From Solitalea longa (GTDB lineage: Bacteria; Bacteroidota; Bacteroidia; Sphingobacteriales; Sphingobacteriaceae): 64,000 bases of DNA. The stretch covers positions 62,001 to 126,000 of the forward strand of contig NZ_PQVF01000003.1 in the NCBI RefSeq assembly GCF_002920915.1. The letters are read 5' to 3'. A program made the position numbers and the translations under genes. The notes beneath the pieces were generated by a model. That model was not told the origin of the DNA, did not search any database, and worked only from the letters and a program-made list of their open reading frames with translations. Below, piece by piece: positions 25,972 to 34,743 of the stretch. Within the stretch, counting starts at the first letter, position 1; each line of letters opens with the position of its first letter.

Positions 25972-25994
25972 AAGTTCCCTTTAGGGGGTAGGGG
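25876..25994 (-). mobile_element. Short internally deleted relative of the DUF559 element, between hisB and hisH
   Basis: 119 bp. The left end (25876-25902, starts GCCCCCC, core TCCCTAAAGGGGG, ends AATT) and right end (25971-25994, AAAGTTCCCTTTAGGG then GGTAGGGG) match the ends of the element at 23616-24051. The 63 bases next to the hisH end encode the same C-terminal tail as the DUF559 gene. The nuclease domain is missing. This is the structure expected of a MITE-like non-autonomous derivative. It abuts the hisB stop codon and hisH codon 2. Confidence 0.7.
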
Positions 25995-27131
25995 TTACAA
26001 TACTCCTTTAGTACTTGGTAACGAGAGATTATTTGCATCTCTTTTAACCGCCATTTTTATTGCTTTTGCAAAGGCCTTAAATATAGCTTCTATTTTGTGG
26101 TGCTCATTTTGGCCCTCTGCTTTAATGTTCAAATTGCTTCTTGATGCATCAGAGAATGACTTGAAGAAATGGAAGAACATTTCGGTAGGCATTTCGCCAA
26201 CCTTTTCGCGTTTAAAATCAGCGTCCCAAACAATCCAGTTTCTGCCGCCAAAATCAATGGCTGCTTGCGCCAGGCAATCATCCATCGGTAAGCAAAAGCC
26301 ATAACGCTCCATACCGCGCTTATCGGTTAAAACCTTTGCAAAGGCTTCTCCCAACGCAATTCCGGTATCTTCAATGGTATGGTGTTCATCAATATGTAAA
26401 TCGCCAATGGTTTTAATTTTTAAATCGATGGATCCGTGACGGGCAATTTGCTCCAACATGTGATCGAAGAAATGGATGCCCGTTGAAATTTCGGCTTTGC
26501 CTGTTCCATCTAAATTTAATTCGATGGTAATATCCGTTTCCTTGGTTTTACGTTCATGTTTCACTGTACGTTCGCCAAGTTTCAAAAACTCATAAATTTT
26601 TGCCCAATCAGTTGACTCAAGCGCAATGAAGTTTTTAAGCTCTTCGGCTTTATCCTTGATCTCACCATTACCTAACCCTCTGTTTTCATTTAACCAGATG
26701 GCTTTTGCACCCAGGTTTTTTGCTAACAGAACATCCGTGATCCGGTCACCCAAAACAAATGAATTTGCCAGATCATACTTGGTAGTGTCAAAGAATTCAG
26801 TTAATAAGCCGGTATTTGGCTTACGAGTTGGCGCATTGTCTTTAGCAAATGTTCTATCGATGTAAACACCACTGAATTTTACACCTTCGTTTTCAAATGC
26901 TTTAATGATAAAGTTTTGAATTGGCCAAAAGGTTTCTTCAGGTAATGATGCTGTTCCAAGACCATCCTGATTAGTAACAATTACCAGTTCGAAATCGAGC
27001 TCACGGGCAATTTTACCCATGTATTCAAATGCTTTTGGATAAAACTCCAGTTTCTCAAAACTATCTACCTGCTCATCTGCAGGCTCAACAACCAAGGTTC
27101 CATCTCTATCAATAAATAATACTTTTTTCAT
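25995..27131 (-). CDS. hisB: Bifunctional histidinol-phosphatase / imidazoleglycerol-phosphate dehydratase HisB
   Basis: 378 residues. The HAD phosphatase half begins [14 protein letters not shown] with D8 and D10. The dehydratase half begins near residue 190 and contains the metal-binding [14 protein letters not shown] and [16 protein letters not shown], and [15 protein letters not shown]. It catalyses steps 6 and 8 of the pathway. The fused form is also known in enterobacteria and Bacteroidota. It lies 30 bases after hisC. Confidence 0.97.
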   Translation of the reverse strand: MKKVLFIDRDGTLVVEPADEQVDSFEKLEFYPKAFEYMGKIARELDFELVIVTNQDGLGTASLPEETFWPIQNFIIKAFENEGVKFSGVYIDRTFAKDNAPTRKPNTGLLTEFFDTTKYDLANSFVLGDRITDVLLAKNLGAKAIWLNENRGLGNGEIKDKAEELKNFIALESTDWAKIYEFLKLGERTVKHERKTKETDITIELNLDGTGKAEISTGIHFFDHMLEQIARHGSIDLKIKTIGDLHIDEHHTIEDTGIALGEAFAKVLTDKRGMERYGFCLPMDDCLAQAAIDFGGRNWIVWDADFKREKVGEMPTEMFFHFFKSFSDASRSNLNIKAEGQNEHHKIEAIFKAFAKAIKMAVKRDANNLSLPSTKGVL

Positions 27132-27161
27132 ATTATGCTTAGGTGCAGTTTATGGCTTAGG

Positions 27162-28217
27162 TTAAATAACAAATTCTTTAATAGCTTTAATGAGAGCCTC
27201 GTTTTCTGCCGGAGTACCAACGGTAATACGTAAGCAACTGTCGCATAAAACCACTTTCGATCGGTTACGGACAATGATTCCTCGATCAACCAAAAAGTCG
27301 TATAAATAATCAGCGTATTTTATCTTAGCCAAAACGAAGTTGGCATCAGAAGGATACACCTTTTCGACAATTGATATTTCTTCCAGCTCTTTTGATAATT
27401 TATTGCGTTCAGTAACCGTCTCCTTAATCCAAACGTTTACCTGCTCAATGTTATTTAGCGCTTCTAAAGCCAATTCTTGTGTAGCCTGGCTCATATTATA
27501 AGGCGGTTTCACCTTATTGTAAATATCAATAATATCCTGACAGGCGAAAGCCATTCCCACGCGTAAAGCCGCCAAACCCCATGCTTTCGAAAGGGTTTGC
27601 AATACAACAAGGTTTGAGTACTCCGTTAGTTCCTGAATAAAGCTTTTCTGACGTGAAAAGTTGATGTAAGCTTCATCAATTACCACAATACCTTCGAAAT
27701 GGCTTAACACCGTTTCTATATCCTGGCGATCAATTGAATTTCCGGTTGGGTTATTTGGAGAACAAATGAAGATCATCTTAGTGTTCTTATCTATTGCCTC
27801 AGCAATTCCTTCCAGATCTAACTGAAAGTTGTCGAGAAGGTTGACTTTTTTCAGGTTGATATCATTAATGTTGGCTGATACCTCATACATGCCATAGGTT
27901 GGTGGAACGATGATCACATTATCAACTCCCGGATTACAAAAAGCTCTGAATAAAAGGTCGATCGCTTCATCTGAGCCATTGCCTACAAAAATATTCTGAG
28001 GAGGAACCCCCTTGATGGTACTGATCTTTTCTTTCAATTTCCATTGAAGCGGATCGGGATAACGATTGTAAGCAGTAGGCAAAGGTGAGCCAAAACTGTT
28101 TTCGTTGGCATCCAAATAAACACTGGCCTCACCGCTAAACTCATCGCGAGCAGAAGAATAAGGAACCAGTTTTTTTATGTTTTCTCGTAAAAGCGAGTTA
28201 ATATCTATTGTGGTCAT
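27162..28217 (-). CDS. hisC: Histidinol-phosphate aminotransferase HisC
   Basis: 351 residues, fold type I PLP enzyme. YLDANENSFGSP is the substrate-loop start, FICSPNNPTGNS the cofactor-binding loop, and TLSKAWGLAALRVG contains the Schiff-base lysine. It converts imidazole acetol phosphate and glutamate to histidinol phosphate. A 75-base gap of word-like repeats separates it from hisD. Confidence 0.96.
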   Translation of the reverse strand: MTTIDINSLLRENIKKLVPYSSARDEFSGEASVYLDANENSFGSPLPTAYNRYPDPLQWKLKEKISTIKGVPPQNIFVGNGSDEAIDLLFRAFCNPGVDNVIIVPPTYGMYEVSANINDINLKKVNLLDNFQLDLEGIAEAIDKNTKMIFICSPNNPTGNSIDRQDIETVLSHFEGIVVIDEAYINFSRQKSFIQELTEYSNLVVLQTLSKAWGLAALRVGMAFACQDIIDIYNKVKPPYNMSQATQELALEALNNIEQVNVWIKETVTERNKLSKELEEISIVEKVYPSDANFVLAKIKYADYLYDFLVDRGIIVRNRSKVVLCDSCLRITVGTPAENEALIKAIKEFVI

Positions 28218-28227
28218 GTGTTAAATT

Positions 28228-28312
28228 ATTATTGAAGGATTTAATGAGTGAATGATAAAATAACCAGTCATTAATTCACTCATTCTATAATTCTATAATT
28301 CTCTCATTCTAA
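28228..28312. repeat. Word-like repeat between hisD and hisC
   Basis: Variants of aatgagtgaatgataaaat and attcactcattctataattc in opposite orientation. The repeat tail runs into the last codons of hisD. A similar vocabulary recurs at 29586-29681 between hisG and hisD. Confidence 0.55.
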
Positions 28313-29585
28313 CTGTCACGGCATTCGCGTGCGCTTTCAAACCTTCCAGTTCGGCCAGTATTTCAACAGTAGGACCCAGGTTTTTAATCCCGGCTTTAGA
28401 AATATGTTGAAAAGTGATCTTTTTTACAAAACTATCTACCGATACACCTGAATAGCTGCGAGCATATCCTGAAGTAGGCAAGGTGTGGTTGGTGCCAGAA
28501 GCATAATCGCCGGCCGACTCAGGAGTTAAATGTCCGAGGAAAACAGAGCCTGCATTTATAATTTCAGGAATCAGTGATTCATAATTATCCGTTTCAATGA
28601 TCAGGTGTTCAGGCGCATACATGTTGCTAAATTGCATGGCTTGCTGCAGGTCCGAGGTTATAATTGCATAAGAGTTTTCAATTGCTTTAGCCGCGATTTC
28701 TTTACGAGGTAATTCATTCAGCTGAAGTTGTAACTGTTGGTTCACTTCATCGATCAATTGCTGCGAATTACTTACCAAAACGGCCTGGCTATCTGCACCG
28801 TGTTCTGCCTGGGCCAGTAAATCGGCTGCTACAAATGCGGTATTTGCTGTATTGTCAGCAATTACCAGAACTTCCGAAGGTCCAGCCGGCATATCAATAG
28901 CCGTATTGGTTGTACTTTGGATAATTGTTTTTGCCTTGGTTACATACTGATTTCCGGGACCAAAGATCTTATCAACCTTAGGAATGCTTTCGGTACCATA
29001 AGCCATAGCCGCCACTGCTTGCGCGCCTCCAATCAGGTAAACTTTTTTAATGCCTAAAAGCAGCGCACAATAAGCAATATAACTATTAATAGAGCCGTTT
29101 TTCTGCGGAGGTGAGCACACCACAATTTCTTTGCAGCCTGCGATTTTTGCAGGAATCCCAAGCATTAAGAATGTGCTTGGCAGCACTGCCGAACCTCCGG
29201 GTACGTATAAACCCACCCGCTCAATAGGTCGTAATTCTCTCCAGCAAGTAACTCCGATGGTGGTTTCTACTTTCGCTTCATCTTTTAGCTGTTCCATGTG
29301 GAACTTATGAATATTGTAAAAGGCTTTTTCAAGTGCTTTTTGTTCGTGTTCTTCAACCTGGGCAGCTAATTCCTGAATTTCTTCAAATCCAATAAATAAA
29401 GAAGAAAGGCTGATCTTGTCGAACTTTTCAGCGTAGTTAAATAAAGCTTTATCACCATTTGCTTTTACATTGCTGATGATCTCTTCAACCACCGAACCGA
29501 TTTCGTTGGATGAATCAGCGTTTCGGGTGATAAGCTGTTTAAGCTGTGGGTCACTTAATTCGTTGTAATTATATGTTTTTAGCAT
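28293..29585 (-). CDS. hisD: Histidinol dehydrogenase HisD
   Basis: 430 residues. GLYVPGGSAVLPSTFLM, the substrate/zinc region MPAGPSEVLVIAD and AEHGADSQAVL, and YAPEHLIIET are all diagnostic. It performs the last two oxidations from histidinol to histidine using NAD and zinc. Second gene of the operon after hisG. Confidence 0.97.
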   Translation of the reverse strand: MLKTYNYNELSDPQLKQLITRNADSSNEIGSVVEEIISNVKANGDKALFNYAEKFDKISLSSLFIGFEEIQELAAQVEEHEQKALEKAFYNIHKFHMEQLKDEAKVETTIGVTCWRELRPIERVGLYVPGGSAVLPSTFLMLGIPAKIAGCKEIVVCSPPQKNGSINSYIAYCALLLGIKKVYLIGGAQAVAAMAYGTESIPKVDKIFGPGNQYVTKAKTIIQSTTNTAIDMPAGPSEVLVIADNTANTAFVAADLLAQAEHGADSQAVLVSNSQQLIDEVNQQLQLQLNELPRKEIAAKAIENSYAIITSDLQQAMQFSNMYAPEHLIIETDNYESLIPEIINAGSVFLGHLTPESAGDYASGTNHTLPTSGYARSYSGVSVDSFVKKITFQHISKAGIKNLGPTVEILAELEGLKAHANAVTVRMREL

Positions 29586-29681
29586 TACAAGAAATGATAG
29601 AAGGATGGAATGTTAGAAAGATGGAATGATAGAAATGAAAGTTTATTCTCCCATTCGATCATGCAGTCATTCGTTCATTGT
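29586..29681. repeat. Word-like repeat between hisG and hisD
   Basis: Repeated gatagaaggatggaatg, gttagaaagatggaatg and, in the other orientation, cattcgatcatgcagtcattcgttcattg. The two halves can pair. Confidence 0.55.
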
Positions 29682-30533
29682 TTATAAAATAATCTTCTCT
29701 ATTGGTAAAACCACAATCCCCTCGGCGCCTGCAGTTTTCAAACGATTGATCTTATCCCAAAAATCCTTTTCCGGAATTACCGTGTGAACAGCCACCCAAT
29801 CGGCAGTAGCTAAAGGAACTATTGTTGGGCTTTTAATACCCGGCAGTAATTCTAAAATAGCTGGCAGGTTTTCTTTTGAAGCATTCATCACCACATATTT
29901 TGTTTGCTCGGCCCGTAAAACGCTTTGGATACGCTGTAATAATTCAAAAACCACAGGGTTTTTGGCTATTCCGTTCTTCCCGATCAATACCGCTTCAGAA
30001 CGCATCACCTCAGCAAAAGGCTTTAATCCGTTGCTCTTTAATGTACCGCCTGTAGAAACAATATCGAAAATAGCATCGCTCAAGCCCAGGTTAGTTGATA
30101 TCTCAACTGAACCACTGATCTCGCGGATCTCGGCATTGATATTATTTTCTTGTAAAAAATTATTGAGAATAACAGGGTAGGAGGTGGCTATTGATTTGCC
30201 GTTCAGGTCGGCGAGCACATTTATATCACTGTGGTTGGCTATTGCTAATTTGAGACTGCATTTACCGAAACCTAATTTCTGTAGATAAGTAACATCAACT
30301 TCTTTTTCGGCTATTACATTTTCTCCAACAATTCCCAGGTCGGCTATGCCATCTTGTACATATTCCGGAATATCGTCATCCCTCAAAAACAATATTTCCA
30401 AAGGGAAATTGTTAACAGGAGAGATCAATGAGCTCTTATAGTTTTCAAAGCTCAAACCGCTTTTTTTGAGCAGATCAACCGATTTTTCGTTTAATCGGCC
30501 CGACTTCTGGATAGCAATTTTTATAGTTTTCAT
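29682..30533 (-). CDS. hisG: ATP phosphoribosyltransferase HisG, long form
   Basis: 283 residues, the length of the long hexameric form with a C-terminal ACT-like regulatory domain that binds histidine. AIQKSGRLNEKSVDLLKKSG at the N-terminus and DAIFDIVSTGGTLKSNGL for the PRPP-binding loop are characteristic. It catalyses the first, feedback-inhibited step of the pathway. First structural gene of the operon, 122 bases after a histidine-rich leader ORF. Confidence 0.97.
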   Translation of the reverse strand: MKTIKIAIQKSGRLNEKSVDLLKKSGLSFENYKSSLISPVNNFPLEILFLRDDDIPEYVQDGIADLGIVGENVIAEKEVDVTYLQKLGFGKCSLKLAIANHSDINVLADLNGKSIATSYPVILNNFLQENNINAEIREISGSVEISTNLGLSDAIFDIVSTGGTLKSNGLKPFAEVMRSEAVLIGKNGIAKNPVVFELLQRIQSVLRAEQTKYVVMNASKENLPAILELLPGIKSPTIVPLATADWVAVHTVIPEKDFWDKINRLKTAGAEGIVVLPIEKIIL

Positions 30534-30547
30534 ATAAAGTGTCTAGT

Positions 30548-30594
30548 GGTTGGAGTATACAATAAGCCTATTGCTTGTTTGTATTAAGCCAACC
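30548..30594 (-). promoter_or_regulatory. Possible attenuator hairpin between hisL and hisG
   Basis: On the minus strand GGTTGG and CCAACC, together with an inner ATACAA/TTGTAT, can pair into an interrupted hairpin whose base lies 14 bases before the hisG ATG. A second possible stem (CGCA...GTTTTA with TAAAACTGCG) lies between it and the leader ORF and ends on the same G. No U-run follows, so it is not a standard terminator; control could act on translation. Confidence 0.35.
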
Positions 30595-30655
30595 GCAGTT
30601 TTATGTTAAAATGTGTGATTTATTATTTTTGGATTGATACTAAAACTCGCTGCGA

Positions 30656-30730
30656 TTAGGCACAATGGTGGTGATGCCCATGATGAAGATGGGTATGATG
30701 ATGCAGGGCGATATGTTGTTTAGTTATCAT
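30656..30730 (-). CDS. hisL: Histidine operon leader peptide
   Basis: A 24-codon ORF, ATG at 30730 and TAA at 30658-30656, lies 122 bases upstream of hisG. It encodes 11 histidines, including runs HHH, HH and HHHH in the last two thirds. A ribosome stalling on these codons when charged tRNA-His is scarce is the classical sensor of his attenuation. The frame is too short for standard ORF calling. Position, orientation and composition make chance very unlikely. Confidence 0.85.
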   Translation of the reverse strand: MITKQHIALHHHTHLHHGHHHHCA

Positions 30731-30753
30731 TAACACTTTTGGAAGTGGATGCA

Positions 30754-30784
30754 CAAAGTAAAGTGATACTCTACATAATTCCAA
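30754..30784 (-). promoter_or_regulatory. Candidate histidine operon promoter
   Basis: On the minus strand TTGG (30784-30781) is followed after 19 bases by TTACTTTG (30761-30754), a 7 of 8 match to TAnnTTTG. The leader ORF starts 23 bases downstream. Confidence 0.4.
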
Positions 30785-30867
30785 GAATAATTTTAAAATA
30801 AAATAAAAAAGTGGCTAATTGAGTGTGAATTTGAAAACTTGGCACAGGGTTTATAAGTTATAAATAC

Positions 30868-32589
30868 ATGATACTGTTTAAGAGAATTAACGGGTTTTCA
30901 ATTGTAAAAACTTTACTTTTGTGCCTGCATTTATTGGCCGATTATCTACTAAACTTTCTATTCTTATTGAAAACTTCTTTCCTAAATAAGTCCAGCCTGG
31001 TTTTTTTGCGCAATTTTGGTCTGGCATCCTTTTTAGTTTTACTGTTGATTTTATCAGGCTGTGGGAAAAAACCATCGGCAACGGGCGTTTACCTGGCTGA
31101 ACTGTTTAAGGATAAAAAGTACAAAGAGTTTGACACTGCCGCATTTAATGTAGCTGTAAAAAAAGAGGTAAAACAACAACAGCTTAAATTATTCAACTCA
31201 AAAGTTCTAAAGCGTTTTTTAAATGAGAAAAATGCTAATGATACAGTATGGCTTATTTCTTTAATGCAGCGTCGGCATATCGACACTTTGGAAAAATACC
31301 TTAGTCAATCATATAGACATGGTATCGATCCACAACTTTTTAATATTGATAAAATTGACTCGCTAAAGCAACTGTTTTACCAAGGGAAATTTGATTCCTT
31401 ACCACAATTGTACAAAGTAATTGCACAATTGCAGGTTCTCACAGCCAATGCATTCATTTCCTATGCCTCCAAAGTAAAGTATGGTTGTGTTAATCCTTCT
31501 CAAATTTATGCCCGCTATTATATTCCTGTTGAAAAGCCTACAGATTCCTCGCTATATGCTATTTTGAATTCGGAAAACTGGACCGCGTTGCTTCAAAAAA
31601 TACAGCCAGTGCGTAAAGAATACCTGGTGCTGCAAAATGCTTTAGATACTTGTTCAAATGCTGATTTAAGAGCGAAAATTGTATTGAACATGGAGCGTTA
31701 CCGTTGGCAAATACCGGTTGATTCTGGACGTTTTGTGCGTGTGAATATTCCTTCGTTTTACCTGGTTGTGGTTGATAGTGGCAAAACACAATTGAGCATG
31801 AAAGTGTGTGTGGGTGAAAAAAGGGTTGATGATTACGATATAAAGAAGGCCGTTTATTTGAAATCGCACAAGGTAGAAGATAAGCCGCAAAATCATGAAA
31901 CGCCGATCATGTATGGTAAGCTCAATAATATTCAGCTTAATCCTAAATGGAACATCCCTCATTCTATAGCGCAAACAGAGATTTTAGCCAAGTCAAGAGC
32001 AAATCCATACTATTTGGTAAGCAGTGGAATCAGGGTTTACAACAAAGAGGGTAAACCGGTTGATCCCACAGAAGTGGATTGGGAAGGTGTTAATCCCAAT
32101 AATATTCCATACAGTTTTAAGCAAGATCCCGGGGATGGAAATGCTCTGGGCAAGTTTAAATTCAACTTCCCGAACAAATCGAGTATTTATCTGCACGATA
32201 CTCCCAATAAAATGGCCTTTAAAAAAGATAATCGTGCTGTAAGTCATGGTTGTGTGCGCGTTGCCGATCCATTGAATTTTGCCAGGGTTTTAATTCAAAG
32301 CGCTAAGATGTATGATGAGATAAGGATTGAAACAGGATTTCCGCCCATCGACACCTTAAAAATGAACCGGTATGAGCGGAAACTGGCGCATCAGCAAACG
32401 GTAGGCCGTCAAACCCGTTGGATAACCATTAAAAATTCATGGCCGTTATTTATCGATTATTATACCTGTGTGCCCGATTCGAACGGAACGGTGAAGGTTT
32501 ATACGGATATTTATGGCTATGATTCCATTCTGTTGGATTCGTTGAAAAGATTTTTGGTAAAATCACGTCAAAACACAGCAAAACGGTAG
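30868..32589 (+). CDS. L,D-transpeptidase (YkuD family), probable lipoprotein
   Basis: 573 residues from this ATG. A hydrophobic segment ends in the lipobox ILSGC (C65), so the mature protein is probably lipid-anchored. The 45 residues before it contain another hydrophobic stretch, and a TTG at 31006 would give a normal-length lipoprotein signal, so the start is uncertain. A scaffold domain precedes the catalytic YkuD domain with SHGCVRV, nucleophile C462. Such enzymes form 3-3 peptidoglycan cross-links or attach proteins. Divergent from the histidine operon. Confidence 0.88.
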   Translation: MILFKRINGFSIVKTLLLCLHLLADYLLNFLFLLKTSFLNKSSLVFLRNFGLASFLVLLLILSGCGKKPSATGVYLAELFKDKKYKEFDTAAFNVAVKKEVKQQQLKLFNSKVLKRFLNEKNANDTVWLISLMQRRHIDTLEKYLSQSYRHGIDPQLFNIDKIDSLKQLFYQGKFDSLPQLYKVIAQLQVLTANAFISYASKVKYGCVNPSQIYARYYIPVEKPTDSSLYAILNSENWTALLQKIQPVRKEYLVLQNALDTCSNADLRAKIVLNMERYRWQIPVDSGRFVRVNIPSFYLVVVDSGKTQLSMKVCVGEKRVDDYDIKKAVYLKSHKVEDKPQNHETPIMYGKLNNIQLNPKWNIPHSIAQTEILAKSRANPYYLVSSGIRVYNKEGKPVDPTEVDWEGVNPNNIPYSFKQDPGDGNALGKFKFNFPNKSSIYLHDTPNKMAFKKDNRAVSHGCVRVADPLNFARVLIQSAKMYDEIRIETGFPPIDTLKMNRYERKLAHQQTVGRQTRWITIKNSWPLFIDYYTCVPDSNGTVKVYTDIYGYDSILLDSLKRFLVKSRQNTAKR

Positions 32590-32610
32590 TTGACATTTCA
32601 GGTAAATTAC

Positions 32611-32618
32611 TATTTTTG
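32611..32618 (+). promoter_or_regulatory. Candidate -7 box close to the BatA-like gene start
   Basis: TATTTTTG fully matches TAnnTTTG and ends 7 bases before the ATG at 32626, implying a very short or absent 5' leader. It lies just past the upstream gene's stop. Confidence 0.4.
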
Positions 32619-32625
32619 GTTTTTG

Positions 32626-34674
32626 ATGAACTTCCTTTATCCATCTTTCCTTTTTGCTCTTTCGGCTATAGCCATACCCATTGTTATTCATTTATTTAAC
32701 TTTCGAAAATTCAAGCGGGTACCTTTTACCAATGTCCGTTTTTTGAAAGAGATCAAACAGCAAACCGATTCGCGTTCGCGTTTAAAGCACCTGCTCATTC
32801 TGGCTTGCCGCATATTGGCCATTGCTTTTTTGGTGCTGGCTTTTGCTCAGCCCTTTGTGCCGCAAGGTAAAGCCGTAACCGCCGGCCGGCAACATGTTTA
32901 CAGCGTTTATATTGATAATTCATACAGTATGGACGCTCGGAACAACGAAGGAAGTTTGCTGGACGAGGCGAAACGAAAAGCCCGTAGTATTGCAGCTTCT
33001 GCAGGGTTAAACGATCGTTACCAATTGCTTACCAATGATTTTGAAGGGAAACATCAACGGTTGATCGATCGGGAGGAATTCCTGAAAATGATTGATGAGA
33101 TAAAGATCGGTCCGAATAAAAGAAGGGTGGATGAAGTTATTGCCCGTCAAAAGGACTTGTTGTTCTCTTCAGGAACAGGAATAAAGCAATCGTATCTCAT
33201 CTCCGATTTCCAACGAAATATTATTGATGAAGCAAAGCTTGCCTTGGATACAACGCTTAAAATAACAGCTATTCCTGTTGAAGAAACAAAAACAGTAAAT
33301 ATTTCGGTCGATAGTGTTTGGTTCATATCTCCAATTCATAAAGCTGGTGAAACAGAGCAATTGGTTGTAAAAGTGAGAAACTTCACAGATGAAGATGCTA
33401 ATAATGTTCCTGTGAAACTGTTTGTAAATAAGATGCAAAAGGCGATCGGCAGCCTGTCGGTAAAGGCAAAAGCTTCAGCAACCGATACTCTTACTTATAA
33501 GCCCGATGGGGCCGGCTGGCAGCAGGGTGAGATTCAACTCACCGATTTTCCGGTTACATTTGATGATAAACTGTATTTTTCTTACTTAATTGATCAGAAA
33601 GTAAATGTGCTGATCATTAACGGAGCCAAAGCCAACAATTACCTGCAAACGGTTTTTCAAACCGACGACTATTTTCAAACCCTAAGAAATAGCGAAACAC
33701 AAATAGATTATGAGTTGATTCCGCGTCAGCGTTTGGTGGTTTTAGACCGCTTAAGTACCATTTCCGGAGGATTATCTCAGCAACTTTCCAAATTTGTTCA
33801 AACCGGAGGCTCTGTTTTAATTTTCCCGGATTTTTCATCTGATATCAATAGTTATAATAATTTCCTGGGAACTGTTAACGCTGAAAAGCTGGGAGCGATT
33901 GATCAGGTTGCCAATAAAGCAGATAAAATTAATCTGCAGTCGGATGTTTTCTCTGGACTGTTTGAGACTATTCCGCAAAATATTGACTTACCTTTCGTTA
34001 AGAGATCCTTCAACACGCAGGCTGCCAGTACAAGTCGAAAAGAAACTTTGTTAAGTATGCAAGGTGGAAAATCTTTGTTAAGTAAAACGCAGTCGGGTCT
34101 TGGCAGGGTTTACTTATCGGCAGTTCCGCTTGATGATAGTACAACGAATCTCCCGCGTCATGCCATTTTTGTTCCTATGATGTATAAAATAGCCTTGCTG
34201 GGTAATCAGCGCTATCCCTTATACTATACCATTGGAAAAAATTCTCTGCTCGAAACAGTTAAGCTTCCGCCATCCGAACACAATGATTATAAGCTGAAAA
34301 ATAAGGATATGGAGTTCATTCCTGATATCAGAAATAATGAATCGAATACAAATCTCTATATCGATGATCAGGTAAAAAAAGATGGAATTTATAATTTTGC
34401 GAACGGAAATGAGCTGCTTGCCTGTTTTGCTTTCAATTACGACCGTTCCGAATCTGATCTCAGCTACTTTTCAGCGAATGAATTAGAAAAAGTTTTAGGT
34501 ACAAGAAATATTGCGGTGCTCAATGCTCCGGCTGATGCGGTAGGGAAAGCCATTCAAGTTGAAAACTCGGGTAAAAAGCTATGGAAATACTGTATATGGC
34601 TTGCTTTATTGTTTTTAGGAGCCGAAGCTTTGCTGATCAGGTATTTCGAAAAGTTACAGCCGAAAGCTATATAA
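32626..34674 (+). CDS. BatA-domain membrane protein
   Basis: 682 residues from the ATG at 32626; a TTG 36 bases upstream extends the frame but adds nothing recognisable. The N-terminus (MNFLYPSFLFALSAIAIPIVIHLFNF) and RSRLKHLLILACRILAIAFLVLAFAQPF form the double membrane segment of BatA-type proteins. A von Willebrand-like region follows with a reduced MIDAS DNSYSMDARN. A final helix lies near residue 660. Bat proteins were linked to aerotolerance in Bacteroides; the exact role is unknown. A dihydroorotase-like gene follows 69 bases downstream. Confidence 0.8.
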   Translation: MNFLYPSFLFALSAIAIPIVIHLFNFRKFKRVPFTNVRFLKEIKQQTDSRSRLKHLLILACRILAIAFLVLAFAQPFVPQGKAVTAGRQHVYSVYIDNSYSMDARNNEGSLLDEAKRKARSIAASAGLNDRYQLLTNDFEGKHQRLIDREEFLKMIDEIKIGPNKRRVDEVIARQKDLLFSSGTGIKQSYLISDFQRNIIDEAKLALDTTLKITAIPVEETKTVNISVDSVWFISPIHKAGETEQLVVKVRNFTDEDANNVPVKLFVNKMQKAIGSLSVKAKASATDTLTYKPDGAGWQQGEIQLTDFPVTFDDKLYFSYLIDQKVNVLIINGAKANNYLQTVFQTDDYFQTLRNSETQIDYELIPRQRLVVLDRLSTISGGLSQQLSKFVQTGGSVLIFPDFSSDINSYNNFLGTVNAEKLGAIDQVANKADKINLQSDVFSGLFETIPQNIDLPFVKRSFNTQAASTSRKETLLSMQGGKSLLSKTQSGLGRVYLSAVPLDDSTTNLPRHAIFVPMMYKIALLGNQRYPLYYTIGKNSLLETVKLPPSEHNDYKLKNKDMEFIPDIRNNESNTNLYIDDQVKKDGIYNFANGNELLACFAFNYDRSESDLSYFSANELEKVLGTRNIAVLNAPADAVGKAIQVENSGKKLWKYCIWLALLFLGAEALLIRYFEKLQPKAI

Positions 34675-34743
34675 TATTAAGGAATTCGGGCTAGGAGTTA
34701 TTGAACCCGAAACGCGCAATCCAATAATTAAAACAACAATTAA

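Noticed and set aside
32590-32625. TTG start for the BatA-like gene
   Set aside because: It directly follows the upstream stop, overlaps the promoter-like box, and the ATG at 32626 begins the conserved membrane segment.
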